Below the pieces are notes generated by a model. That model did not search any database, was not told the origin of the DNA, and saw only the letters and a program-made list of their open reading frames with translations. Shown in pieces: positions 1 through 11,633 of a stretch of 64,000 nucleotides of DNA. Source of the stretch: Anaeramoeba flamelloides (Eukaryota > Metamonada > Anaeramoebidae); NCBI GenBank assembly GCA_027625915.1, contig JANTQA010000045.1, forward strand, positions 1,922,001 to 1,986,000, in the 5' to 3' direction. A program made the translations under genes and the position numbers. The first letter of the stretch is position 1. Every line of letters begins with the position of its first letter.

Positions 1-581
1 AAATAGAAAACATTTTATGAGTTTAATTCATTATTCTTCTCAAACTAATATTTTCAATTTTTAGATCAAAATCATTTTTTCTCATTTAGTAAAATATTTT
101 TTTTTTGTGATTTTGCTTTTTACTTTTTCTTTTTTTCTTCTTTTCTTTTTTATTTTTTGTAAAAATTAAATTTGAAAAAAAAAATGTTTGAAACTCCAAA
201 CTAACATTAAGAAAAGTTAGGCTTTGTAGGTTCTTTTAAAATTCATACATTTACAATTAAAAAATCTTTTCGTCAACAATTTTAATTTCCTAAAGAAATT
301 GAGAATTTTAGCACGAGAGGTTCCAATGAAAAATTCCCAAAAATTTTTTGGTATTTTTTTTTTTTTTGAACATTTTTATTTTGTTCAGATATTTCTATTA
401 TGAATCTCAACTCTAATACGAAATTTATTAAATCTCATATTTATAAACAATCTAAGTTTGGTTGAATTTTAAAAATAAAGTGACTTTTTCATTTTTGGCT
501 GGTCCCCTTTTGAGTGAAATGGAGTTTATTATTGAAAATAAACATCCATACTAATTCTGTTGTCTTGAATGGTGATTATTA

Positions 582-584
<3 letters not shown>

Positions 585-615
<31 letters not shown>
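585..615. repeat. (TA)n microsatellite
   Basis: About 15 TA units. Shorter AT tracts occur at 47383-47402 and 60771-60788. Confidence 0.95.
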
Positions 616-618
<3 letters not shown>

Positions 619-805
619 TCAAAAGTATTCTATTTTTGGATTGTTTTTGGGAATATTTAGTAATCAAAAAACCGATGAAACAATAAAAAAAAAATTATTT
701 TAACGTAGTAGCCACCATAAAGCCAAAATTTTCACTTTTTAATCTTTTGAAAAAAGATTAAAAAACAACATTTTAAACTTTGGATGTATCTTGTTTACTT
801 TTTAG

Positions 806-1023
806 TATTTAAAGTACTTGTTGAAAAACAATTTATTCATTTTTATTTCACAAGATAAAATTAATTGCCAAGATAGAATGTTAAGTTGTATTGTTTAATC
901 TACTTTAAGGAATGTTAAATGGCTTAACTTTTGTTCTTATCCCAACATTCTATTGTTGCATTTAATTTTATCTTGTGAAATAAAAATTAATAAATTTTTT
1001 TTAAACAAAGCACTTTAAATAAT
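806..1023. mobile_element. Hairpin element (TTTATTTCACAAGATAAAAT family)
   Basis: Arms of about 80 bp: TTTATTTCACAAGATAAAAT and AGATAGAATGTTAAG on the left are mirrored by CAACATTCTATTGTTGC and ATTTTATCTTGTGAAATAAA on the right. A more diverged relative is at 35265-35450. Confidence 0.75.
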
Positions 1024-1087
1024 CAAAATCAAACAAAACCACAACTAATTAAACAAGACAGTTTTCAGATCCAATTGTAAATTAAAA

Positions 1088-1940
1088 AAAAAGTGAAAGT
1101 GTTGACTTCTGGTATAAGACTTTTATTTGAATTGAAATTACTCTAAGATAATTAAAAGGAACAATCTATAGTTAGATCATAAATAAATAAATAAAAAAAG
1201 GAAATGAAAAACGATAAACAACCTTAAGAACGTTCATTTTATATTATACATTTTTGTGAAATATTTTGAATTTAAACTGTTGTTTTTAAAAAATGATTCC
1301 ACAAAGTGATTGTTTTAACTAAAACAACCAAAAATATAGAATACATTTTATTGATTTCTATTATCCTGTGTATTTGTATTGTTAGTAAATCTCTTATAAT
1401 AATAAGTTGGGATTCAAGGATTATTCCAAAAATAAAAAGTATTTTCAATTCAAATATTCAATCAACCCACCATAACAGGCCTAAAAACAAAAGAAAAATA
1501 TTTTTTGATCTGATCATATGTTTAATTTGTTTCTTTTTGTTTATTTTTCAAAATTGATTGTTTTTTTTTTGAAGATCTTTGTATGATCAAATTCTTGTTA
1601 TTTTTCTAATTCTAATGTATATGTTAAAATTACTTAAAAAGTTACAAAGCTTGAGATTCGAATTAAATTTTAACACTGGTATGAAGACCAATATCATGAT
1701 TTACGATTTACTCTTATAAAATAGAATTTTACAATTCCAAATAATTGCACATTTTACTAAAACTGATTAGAAATTGAAATAAAAATGTTAAATTAATCTT
1801 GTGTACTCCGAAATGAATAATTATTATGAATTCAAAGTATTTTTTAAAATGCACAAAATAAGGAATATAAAAGATTGGAATAACTTCAATTAAAATATGA
1901 GTCTTATACCAGAAGTAAACCCGTTCACTTTTTTTTTGAT
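1088..1940. mobile_element. Non-autonomous DNA element with about 40-bp terminal inverted repeats
   Basis: AAAAGTGAAAGTGTTGACTT then CTGGTATAAGAC at the left is mirrored by GTCTTATACCAGAAGTAAAC then CCGTTCACTTTTT at the right. The interior has a GTG-started open frame (1306-1557) with no convincing product. Confidence 0.7.
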
Positions 1941-3064
1941 TTTATTGTTCTGAGATATTTTGTTAAATTGATTAGTTGAAGTTGAGTAAATATTGTAAAA
2001 AAAAGTTTAAATAAATACTAGTTTAATACTTCTAAAATAAGGATATATTTTTATTTAATAAAATTAAAAAGAATTATCTAGAAAATATTCGGACACTTTT
2101 ATAAAATATATACAAAAGGTGGTTTATTATTTTCTTAATAATAAATAAGTTACTAAAAGATTTCAAGTTGGGCAAAAAAAAAAAAAATGAATTTAATTAA
2201 GATAAAATTGTTTAATAATATTAAAATAATATTATCAAATAAAATGAATTGATTTTTAAAAGCCATGACACTATTAAATAAAAATGTATATAAGAAATAC
2301 CAATAAAACCTGAAATTGTCTTTTATAAAATAGAATTTTGAAAAAACATAATTATATTATTATATAATTTTCGAGATATCTAGAAGATTTAGATTTTGGG
2401 GAATATTTGCCGATCTGGTTATAATCAAATACTTAACAAGTATTATATAAATATAATCTGAAAATACAAAGTAGAATGGGTTTAGTTTTATATCTTGAAA
2501 AACAATCTCCGAAAAAAAATTAAATAAATATCTCAAAATTAATTTTTTTTTTAAGAATATTTTCTCTGAAATATTAATTGTTGATATTAGCAAAATTAAA
2601 GTTTTATATTTTTTTAAATTTTGTGGGAAACTAGAACTTAAGAGTACCAATATAATTTTTAATAAACTATCACACATTTCAATTTCAGTAATTGTTATGG
2701 TGTTGCTACCCCCTTAAACAGAATTAAATTCAAATTTTGATATCCTTCAAAATTTTTTTTCCATATATCCAAGTTTAATTCGATTAAATGTAGTTTTTTA
2801 TTTGAAAAAAAGTCTTTTTTTATTTTTTTCCATTTTTTCCTTGGCTGGATCTTTTTTATATTGGAAAGAAGAGTTACAAAATAAAAAGATCAAGTGGTTA
2901 TTTGTCAATACTGGGGATACTGAAATACGAAATTATGAGTAACTTGAAAATAACAAAAAGAAAAGTCAAAAACAAAAAATAACAAGGTTAAAAAAAAAAA
3001 ACGAGATCATAAAGAAAAAGGAAACTACAGCACTGAAACAAAAAGAAGTCAAATGAACTTCGAG

Positions 3065-3540
3065 GATCAATTATAAAACTAAAATAAATTCACAAAAAGT
3101 ATCAGGGCTGCGATTTTGGGTGTTCTTAATTAAAGATCGAATTGTTTTTTTTTTTTTTTTTTACCAATTGCTTCTTATAAACCCTTTTTTTTGAACATTC
3201 ATGATCAATTATCAAATTATTAAATCAACCAAAAGTATCGTGGCTATGAGTTTGGGAGTCATTAATTAAAGGTAGCATTGTTTGTTTTTTTGTTTTTTTT
3301 TGATTTTTTACCAACACGTGTGCAAAAAGTGATGTCTTAATATTTTAAGTTTTTTTTACTAAATTTGTAATTTTTCCAAAAACTATAAAACTTTTACAAT
3401 GCGCCCCGACGGGAGAGGTTTTATAGTTTTTGGAAAAATTACAAATTTAGTAAAAAAAACTTAAAATATTAAGACATCACTTTTTGCGCATGTGAATTGC
3501 TTCTTATAAACCCTTTTTAAATTTCTTTTTTTTTTCTTTT
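3065..3540 (+). repeat. Local tandem duplication of about 130 bp (second copy interrupted)
   Basis: GATCAATTATAAAACTAAAA through TTGCTTCTTATAAACCC at 3065-3185 recurs from 3205. The second copy is split by the MITE at 3315-3494 and resumes with AATTGCTTCTTATAAACCC. Confidence 0.8.
3315..3494. mobile_element. Palindromic MITE with 77-bp arms
   Basis: The arms start CACGTGTGCAAAAAGTGATG and end TTTTTGCGCATGTG. They are near-identical inverted repeats of about 77 bp around a short GC-rich centre (GCGCCCCGACGGGAG). The element sits inside one copy of a local duplication whose other copy (3065-3195) lacks it. A one-sided relic of the family is at 25455-25545. Confidence 0.85.
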
Positions 3541-3604
3541 CTTTTTTCTTCTTGTTAATTTTTTGCTTTTTAAATATAAAAAAAATTGGGTGTGTCTTCC
3601 CTTG

Positions 3605-3700
3605 GATAATCGTGAAATATATGATTTTACGCTTCGATTACCTTTGAATCTATTAAAGTAAAAGGATATCTAGAGTATAATTTACACTTCTCCCTTTCAA
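3605..3700 (+). mobile_element. LINE 3' tail, decayed third copy
   Basis: TCGTGAAATATATGATTTTA through TATAATTTACACTTCTCCC aligns with the last 90 bp or so of the LINE tails at 45960-46045 and 18405-18500, with many changes. No coding part is recognisable. Confidence 0.5.
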
Positions 3701-4967
3701 TAACTAAATAAATCCCCCATTTTTTTCTTCTTTTCCCGTTTCTTGCTTTTAGTTTTTTTCTTGTAATTTTTTTATTTTTACTTTTTTGAATTTTTCTTTT
3801 CACATTTTTTCTAAATTTTTTTTTTCTTTTTTCAATAATAAAATAATTTCTTGTTTTTATTTTAGTCTTCCCTATCCACCCTTTCCATATATTGAAATAA
3901 AAGTTATACTTTTAATTTTTAATACTGTTAAAATTATAATGATGGTAAAAATCACAAAATAAATTATAGTGGAACTGACAAATGGAATATTCTATCTTTT
4001 TATATTACCTCTCTTTCGTTCAACAAAAATAAAAAAATAAAAATATTTATTTTTTTGAATTCGGAATAATAGTTTTGAAAATTTTCAATTGATTAACTTT
4101 TCAAATAGATACCACAAATCCCAATATACTTCATTTGGAGGCTTTATTTCTAAAATAAAAGTATTGAAAATGAAGTGAAAATTGTCCTCCTATTTATTCA
4201 AATATCAGTAGAACATCAAAACGAACATTCTTGTTTTTCTCAATAGGGCCATAAGAATTTGAGTTTTTCAATTTTTAAGAAAATCTATTGATTTATTAGT
4301 TTTCTTTCAGACATATATCAACAATTCCTCGATGTGTATTATTCTGCTTATTTCTTATTTGTTCTTAAAAGACCAATTATATAAAATAATTGATATTTGA
4401 AAAAAATGCTTTTTTTTTGGATATACCTTTGACTGAAACAAAGTTTATTATTAATTTTGAAATTTGGTCAAATTTCATTTTTTTTTGGTATTTTTGAAGA
4501 GTTTCTAGATTATTTTCATCGGTATGAAAGTTTTTATTGGTTTTTAATAATTGTGAGAGGAAAAATAAAAAAGATTATTTTGCAATTAGTAGTATTTTAT
4601 TACTTAAATTGTAGAAAATCCAAAATTCTGAGATCATAAATACTAAATATTTGTAAAAATTTGTTCGAAACCTAATTTTAACCACCAAAAGTTAAGTAGA
4701 AATTTTTTTTTAACTTTGAAAAAGTAAAATAAATCCGATTAATTCTCTTAATTATTTTTTTTTTCAGAATCCATTACAAAATATCCCTAGTATACCATCC
4801 AAGCCATCCAAGCCCACCCCACCATACTCTAACCTTCCCTAAAAAAGGGGTTTTAAATACTTAGATCCAATTAATTTCAATTAGTATTGACTATTTTTAA
4901 AAAATTGAGAATTTGACCAATTTTGAAATTTGTATATTAATTATTTTCCCTTTTTTTTTTTTTTTTA

Positions 4968-5610
4968 TTAAAATTGAATGCAAAAATAAAATGTGTTTCT
5001 CAAATCAAAAATAAGTTCATGAAGAAAAAGTAAATCTAAACGTAAAGGTTTATGTAAATTTAAATTTAAATGTAAAAGTAAAAAGAAAAAGTAAAAGTAA
5101 AAAGTAAGAATAATGGAAAGTAATAAATGATTACATTGATTTTTTTTGATTGGTACTTTAATAATTAATAATAAGATTAAAGCTGTCGTGACGATTTCTG
5201 ATAAAAATAGATATAAAAAATTAAAAATTGCTTTAAAATGGTCCGAAACGTGTCCTTTACTTTCAACAAAAAACAAATATACCACAACTGGAATCCGAGC
5301 AACTTGAATTATTGTACAAATAATAATTACAAAATAAACACGTTTAAGTGATTTGTAAAAAAAATTATCTTGATTTTCTGGCAATGTTTTTAATAATTTA
5401 TAACAATATATTAATAGGATGATTGCCAAAATAAAAAATGAAGCAACTTCAAAAACGATAATGTTATATTTCCAAAATTGAAATAAATTAAAGAAAATTG
5501 AGATTATAATTAACACTAACAAAAACATAAAAAATATTAAAATTATTCGTTTTGTTATACGTGAAGAATCATATTTTGTTAAATTCTTTGCAAAATAAAA
5601 TGTTTTTGCG
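4968..5610 (-). CDS. TOM1/THH1/TOM3-family seven-helix membrane protein, exon 3 (C-terminal)
   Basis: Third exon, after acceptor ATTCATTTTAG. Joined to exons 1 and 2 (10856-10990, 6268-6428) it gives about 312 residues, close to the usual 290 or so of plant TOM1/TOM3/THH1 proteins. Around the junction, FSLAKTFYFAKNLTKYDSS resembles the family's F-W-A-E-I-Y-Y-Q-A-R segment. Near the end, FLYLFLSEIVTTALILLLI followed by KVPIKK resembles the family's Y-Y-x-L-V-E-I-x-P-S-A-L-V-L-F-I-L-R-K-L-P-P-K signature. At least six hydrophobic helices are visible. Plant TOM1/TOM3 are tonoplast proteins used by tobamoviruses, and animal GPR137 is a distant relative; the role here is unknown. The last 55 or so residues are low complexity, so another donor (for example GTAATC after KKNQ) could cut the tail. 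Confidence 0.65.
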
Positions 5611-6267
5611 CTAAAATGAATATTTGGAGAAAATAAAAAAGAGAATAGAATATTAATTGAAAAAAAATAAAAATAAAAATAAAAAAAATATTAATAGGAA
5701 GATTTGATAATCATTCAAAAAATATTAATTGTTTTATTCTGAATTATAACAGTAATTGTGAAAAGCTCTAATGTAAATCTTATGAAAAATCTAACTTTTT
5801 TTTATTTTAAAATAAGTTTTCAAAATAGTTAGAGTAATTTATTTTTTTGATAAAGTATTTATAAATTTTATTTAAAAAACAAAAAGATGTAAAAGTTTTA
5901 ATTTGTAGATGCAATTTAATATTATATTTCAATACGATAATCATGGTTCTTTTTGATTTTGGAAAATGGAATGAAACATCAGAATATCATAATTTTCAAA
6001 GAATCTAAAAATAATCAAGTAATATGATACACATGAAATGTTTTTCAATTTTATGTATTATTTTAGATCCAAAAATGTTTTTTAATTCAGAATTAATATT
6101 TTTTTATATTTTTATTTTTTCTATAATTTACCATTTAAATTTCTTTATATATAAAGAAAGTAATTTTTGACAAAAAAAGGCGTTTGTTGTTATATAAAGA
6201 ATAGTTTCAGTCATTTACAAAGAAAAGTATAAAAAGTAAAAAAAAAAAAAAAAAAAAAAATCAATAC

Positions 6268-6428
6268 AGAGAAAAAGTCAGTAGCATAAATGATAGAAGA
6301 AAAAGGACCGTAAGTAAGCTGCTAAATAATTTATAATCTAATCTGTTTTCGACAGCATGATCATAAAGGGTAAATGCAAATGTAATAATCCTGCCAAAAC
6401 AAAATACCATTGATGTGATAAAAAAGGC
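6268..6428 (-). CDS. TOM1/THH1-like membrane protein, exon 2
   Basis: Second exon. It begins after an acceptor CAACTCAG in phase 0, matching the phase-0 end of exon 1, and encodes 53 residues plus two bases (CT). It carries two hydrophobic helices, AFFITSMVFCFGRIITFAF and the LLTVLFLLSFMLLTFS region. The conserved Arg in the first (GRIITF) resembles the N-G-V-R-A-x-x-F motif of TOM1/THH1 helix 2. The donor is GTATTG (6267-6262), directly after TTTTCTCT. The two leftover bases are completed by the first base of exon 3 to give Leu. An open frame extends upstream of the acceptor but is better read as intron. Confidence 0.65.
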
Positions 6429-7109
6429 CTGAGTTGTATGATTATTTGTGTAAATAATCATTTTTGAGATTAATATGTTTATAAATGAAAAGAAAAAAGA
6501 GAAGATTTTTCAGATTAGATAATTATTATTTACGGTTTTATTATATAAACAGCAAAAAATCTCATTTACTTTTTCAATTTTTTTATTATTTTAAACAAGT
6601 TGAATTCATCTGCTTTAAAGTATGAACTCACGGACTTGGATAATGATTATTATTTAAAAGAGTACAATACTTTTTTTTTATTATTAGGCTGTGGAAATAC
6701 AACTATTTTTTCTGGAACGTTGATCCATACAAGTGTCTCTGTGTTTAGTACCAAATTAAATTTAGTTTTTTTTTTATGTATTTTTTTTTTTGGATAGGCT
6801 TTTCATTTTGAATTATTTAAGAAAATGAAAGGTGGGTTCGAATTTTATAAAAGGGTTAATTTAAAAATGAAGGTGAAAAAGAAATTGATTAATGATCTTT
6901 TGTTAAAAAAAGTGTACAATTTTCTTTATCGTGCTTTTTTTTCTTTCATTTTAAATTGTAAAGTTAAAATTCAAATTGAAAAAAACCAAGACGGGAATCT
7001 TATTTGTCCCATAGAAATTTTTTTAAAATTAAGGCATTGTGACCCTTATTGTTTTTTTTCCTTCCCAAAGGTAATAGAGTAACGTATTTGAACAAGAATT
7101 AAATAAACT

Positions 7110-7860
7110 TGATAGACAAACCCCTTTATCAACTTTATAGAAATTTTAATTATCGTTTTTTAAAACAAGTTCATTTTTCACAATGAAATTTTCAGTCAAA
7201 AAGATCTGATCCTTTTTTGTTGTGGTTTGATTTTTCTGATTTGAAAAACGTAAAATTTGCCAAAACATTTTTATTTTGAGAAAAATCACTTTTAGTAATA
7301 GCTGATAGTTTGGATGATCAAATATCATTTGAAATCTAATCTTATTTTAAAATTATACAAAAAATAAATCAAAATATTGAATCCTTGAAGATCAGAAAAA
7401 ATTAATCTTTTCTATTTTATTTTCAATAATTTATTAAATTTCTTGAAATTTAAAAGATTAAAGTCAAGATACTTTTTCAATTATTCATGGAGATAAACAA
7501 CAAAACTTTATTATATAAATAAGTTATTTGATAATGTTTGTTATTATTTGTTATTAGAATTATTAATTTTTTTGGCTTTATTTGTTTGAAAATATCTATT
7601 ATAATTGAGAAATAAATGTAAAACCTATTTGATACTTTTAATCTTTTGGTTATTTCTAACTCACTGAAAAAATTAAGATTAATTTTTTAATTATTGTTTA
7701 GAAATAATCAAATTAAAAAGTATTTCTTTTGATTATAAGTTGTATTTTCAAGGTTTTAATAAAGTATTTTTGCAACATTTTTTGACTTCTATTTTGTAAT
7801 GTTTTTTTTCTTGTATTTTTTGTTTTAAAAAAAAGAAAAAATTGATTTAAAAATGTTCTT
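7110..7860 (+). repeat. Interspersed repeat inside the TOM1/THH1-like gene's intron
   Basis: Matches 14900-15600 through CCTTTATCAACTTT, AATGAAATTTTCAGT and AAAAGATCTGATCC. Confidence 0.6.
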
Positions 7861-9119
7861 TAAGGAAGTAAGTACATTTTTCAAATTTTGAGTGCCACAA
7901 TTTATGTGAAATTGAATTATTCAAATCATTTCTTTAACCAAATTACATTGATATTTTCATAAATACTAGAGTGGAATATATCCATGGTATAATATATTTT
8001 CCATATCAACTAAAAAATGGAAATCTAAAAAAATGAAAAGATTGATCAAGAAAAAAATAAATACAAATAACTTATTTCTTGATCTTATCTGTAACATTTG
8101 ATACAATTACTTATTCTTAATTTGGTTTTATTTTTGATTCTTCATGGAAATAATTTTGTTTGTAAAAATTTTTAAGAAACAAATTACTTTTTATTTCTAA
8201 AGAATTTCCAAAATGAAGTTAAAAATCCTATTTTCATTTAATTAATCTAATTCAGATTTTATTTCAGAAAATATGATTTTTTTAAAAAAAAATCTTCAGA
8301 AATAAAGATTAATTAGATAAATTCGTTTGATTTTATAATTATTTATTTGCCATTAAAATGAGAACTAAAAATAATCCATGAATCTGATTGAAATTTTTTC
8401 TGAATTTTTCTTTTATTTTGGATTGAATCTTTTGTAACTGTTTTTTGATTCTGAGAATTCAACTCCTTTCTTTTAATTTCTGAAATAGTATTCTTTATTT
8501 TGGTATTGTTAGATAAAAATATTTGAAAAAAGAATTTTGAAAACAAATTTGTTAAAAAAATGATTTGTAAAATAATAATAAATAGTAATGGGGGTGAAAA
8601 ATTCAATGGCTATAAATTGTTTGGATTCATCTAAATTAAGAAGATAAAAGAAAAAAATCTTCGAAAATAGGCTTTTATCGATTTTTTTTTTCCATTTTTG
8701 ATTCCAACAAATTTATTTGGGAAAGGTGATCTTTTGTGTTTGGTCTTCTAAAAGAAAATATTTGTTTCAAATACACACCTTTTTGGGTTTATTTTTTGGT
8801 TTACTCTAGGATTAATTTCACTCATTCATATAAACACATTTCTATCCAAAACCAAATTTAATAAAACCAAAAATTTAATCAAAAAAAAATGTTCAGAAAA
8901 TCTAAAAATGAAAGATTCAAGCCTGAATTGCTTTGGGTTCGCTTTTTTTTTAACAAATAGAGCAGCGAATGATGTTTTGGTTTCAAAGTATCAATATCTG
9001 AGGCACTCAAAAAATATTTTTTCAGTGCTTTTTACACAGTTAAAACTTTTTCAAAATGGTAAAATGTACTTACTTCCTTCAGCAAAAAAATTGAATTTTT
9101 TTCAAGTTTAAAATGATTG

Positions 9120-9660
9120 TCCTTATTATTTTTTTGAAATTAGGTAGATTTTTGAGACTGGGTTATTTTAAAACTTTGTAGTTTTATTTGAAAAGTCTAT
9201 TTTTTGCACTTTCTTTACATAGACAATAAGATTTCTTTCTTCTTTCAACAAAAAAAAATTTTTTTTTGAAATAATTTCATAATACCGATAATTTCACAAA
9301 AATGTTTTGTACTTTTCTGTTCACTTGCCTGTTTTTGAAAATATTTTTATGGGCTTTGAAGAAAGAATTTTATTGGTCTAAATACAAATAAAGCTTGTAA
9401 ATTAGTCAACAACAAGACTTTGGTTGAAAAAAAAATGTTTTGAAAGTTGGTTTACAGGATATATAAAAAAAATGGAAATCCAAACCAAAAGTTTATAAAC
9501 TTTTTTTTTGAATTTATAGGTATAGAATCTTTTCCAAAATGCAAAAAATGGATCAACCTTTTAAAAAACAATAGTTCATTTCTGAAAATAGAATGTAATA
9601 GCAAGTCAAGTTTTATAGTAACCAGATATTTACTTCATGTTTCAATTTCATAATGCGGTA
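9120..9660 (+). repeat. Interspersed repeat, same family
   Basis: Matches 15695-16010 (TTTTTTTGAAATTA, AAAAATGGATCA, TTCATTTCTGAAAATAG). A further fragment is at 10295-10440. In the same intron. Confidence 0.6.
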
Positions 9661-9719
9661 AAATTTTTTTTCAATTTGGAAATTTGACTTTCATTTGTAT
9701 TTCTTTTTTCTCCCAATAG

Positions 9720-10265
9720 ATACTGGAGATAAAAAAGGTACCAACTCAAATAGAAAAATTCTCGAGTAATTTGCTATCAAATATACTACCATGGACAAAA
9801 TGATGTGTGCACAACAACTTTAATCCATGTTTCAAAATAAAATCCATGCTGTTTTTTCTTCTTGTTACAAGGCAACATCTAATTTACTACCAAATAGTAT
9901 ACCTAAGTTCAAATCAATTTTGAAGGTAAATTTCTGGATATTTTCAGTAAAATTTTAAATTTGGAATGCAATACGAAGAAATATTTTCGTAATATTCCCA
10001 ATTTTTTTTAATATTTTTTGTTTTTTTGATGAAAATCTTTATCCCAAATTTACTCTTTTTTTTGAGATAAATATTTAAATTCGATCCATTATTTTTTGGT
10101 TTTCTATTTAAATAATAGAACTTTAAGAAACCAATACCATATTTAATTAGTTTTTATTGTTGGTTTCTTTGATCGGTTGATGTATAGGTCTTCTATAAAA
10201 AACAAACACGCCTTTTATTTGGAAACACGTATTAAACTTTTTTGCACGCTTTATTTTGGCAACAG
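9720..10265 (-). repeat. TACTGTTGTCAAAATAAA-type repeat, copy 1
   Basis: Reverse complement starts TACTGTTGCCAAAATAAAGC and runs through AGAAGACCTATACATCAACC to the ACTATTTGGTAG block. Other copies are at 33690-34130 and 52218-52640. Only one terminus is recognised. Confidence 0.7.
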
Positions 10266-10855
10266 TATTATATTTTTTTTTTATGGTTACTCGTCCCTTA
10301 AAAATGGATCACTCTTTTTAAAAAACAAATAGTTCATTTCTGAAAATGGAATATTAAAGTAAGTAAATTTTTTATTGTAATCAGATTTTTGCTTCATTTT
10401 TCAATTTCAAAATGCGGTAAAAATATTTTGAATTTAATAATTTGATATTTGAATTAAAATGAAAATCAGAGGAATTTTAATTCATTTAGATTGAAAATGT
10501 GAGGAAGTAGACTTGAAGATTTTTTTATTATGGTTTCGGTGCCCTTAAAATGAGATAACTAAAAGTTAAATAGATTTCTTTGAATAAATATTCAGCAAAA
10601 GAAAAAAGAAAAAAGAAAAAAGAAAAAGGTGTGAAAATTTTGCTCTCTTAAATCCCAAAGACCAGCAAAATTTCTTGCTTCTAAGAACACATTAAAGAAA
10701 AAAGAAAGTGTGTGGTGAAAGGATCAGAAAACGAATATTTTGTGACAAAGAACCAGAATATTTTGGTTCTTTCTGTTTTTTTTTTCTTTGTTATTTGTTT
10801 GAAATCAAAAAGTAATTATTTGAATTATCTCAAGAACAAAATACAAAATACTTAC

Positions 10856-10990
10856 AGTTTTGTAGCCAACATTACTCGATCGAACGCACGAAATAATTAA
10901 ATTAATAAGTGAAATTATCCCCAAGATAAGATAGAAAAAGGAAAGAATGAAAAGAGAAAGGTTAATTGGTTTTGATAAATCTAAATTCAT
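10856..10990 (-). CDS. TOM1/THH1-like membrane protein, exon 1
   Basis: First of three exons of a predicted seven-helix membrane protein; the full argument is under exon 3. It starts with a true ATG and encodes 45 residues: a short N-terminus, one hydrophobic helix (about residues 10-34), then a polar turn ending SSNVGYKT. It stops in phase 0 at a consensus donor GTAAGT (10855-10850). In the TOM1/TOM3/THH1 family the first helix is followed by a Y-x-x-T-x-K segment leading into helix 2, which fits VGYKT running into exon 2. The intron that follows would be 4.4 kb and is filled with repeats. Confidence 0.6.
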
Positions 10991-11633
10991 AAAAAAAGAA
11001 ACAATATAAGGAATAAAACAAATTCAAAAAAATGAGAGTACGTCCAATAAAACAGATGAAAAAATCTTTCTTTTGTGCCTTTAGTGATAGAACGAATAAT
11101 TTCTTTCAGAATGTTTTACTTGTTTGGGGTTTGGTAAGTTGAGATTTCAAAATTAATAATTTTATTCAATCGAGTACATGATGGTTAAAAATACATTACA
11201 CAAATCTTAGAAAGTCAATACAATAACAGAAAATCTTAGAATTCAATATTGAAATTCCAAAAAATTGTCAAAACTTTTTTGCTTGAAGCCCAATTTATCA
11301 TCTTTCTTTAATATAATTTCAAAAGATGAAGAAAGAAGGTTTTGAATTTAAATACAAAGAAACGTTGTATATAAGTTGGTATTTAAAATGTTCATTGAAA
11401 TGAAATGACTTTGGAAAAGAGTTGAAGATTTTAAAAAAACTTAATTGTACAAAATGCATTCTATCATAATTAGAATTTGACCCTATTTTGAAAAGATCAT
11501 TATTTCAATTAGGAAATAAAAAAGAAAACCCAAAGTTTTTTACATCAAGTCGAGTTTGGATAGTGAATGAATCAACCAAATAATAAGGATTAAAAAGGTA
11601 GAATGGAGAATTATTTAAATACATTCAACTTAA

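Noticed and set aside
1306-1557. 83-residue hydrophobic frame as a gene
   Set aside because: It starts with GTG, has no splice or homology support, and lies inside an inverted-repeat element.
4770-4850. C-rich patch (CCATCCAAG repeated) as an exon
   Set aside because: It is a short imperfect tandem repeat with no open frame on either strand supported by splice sites.
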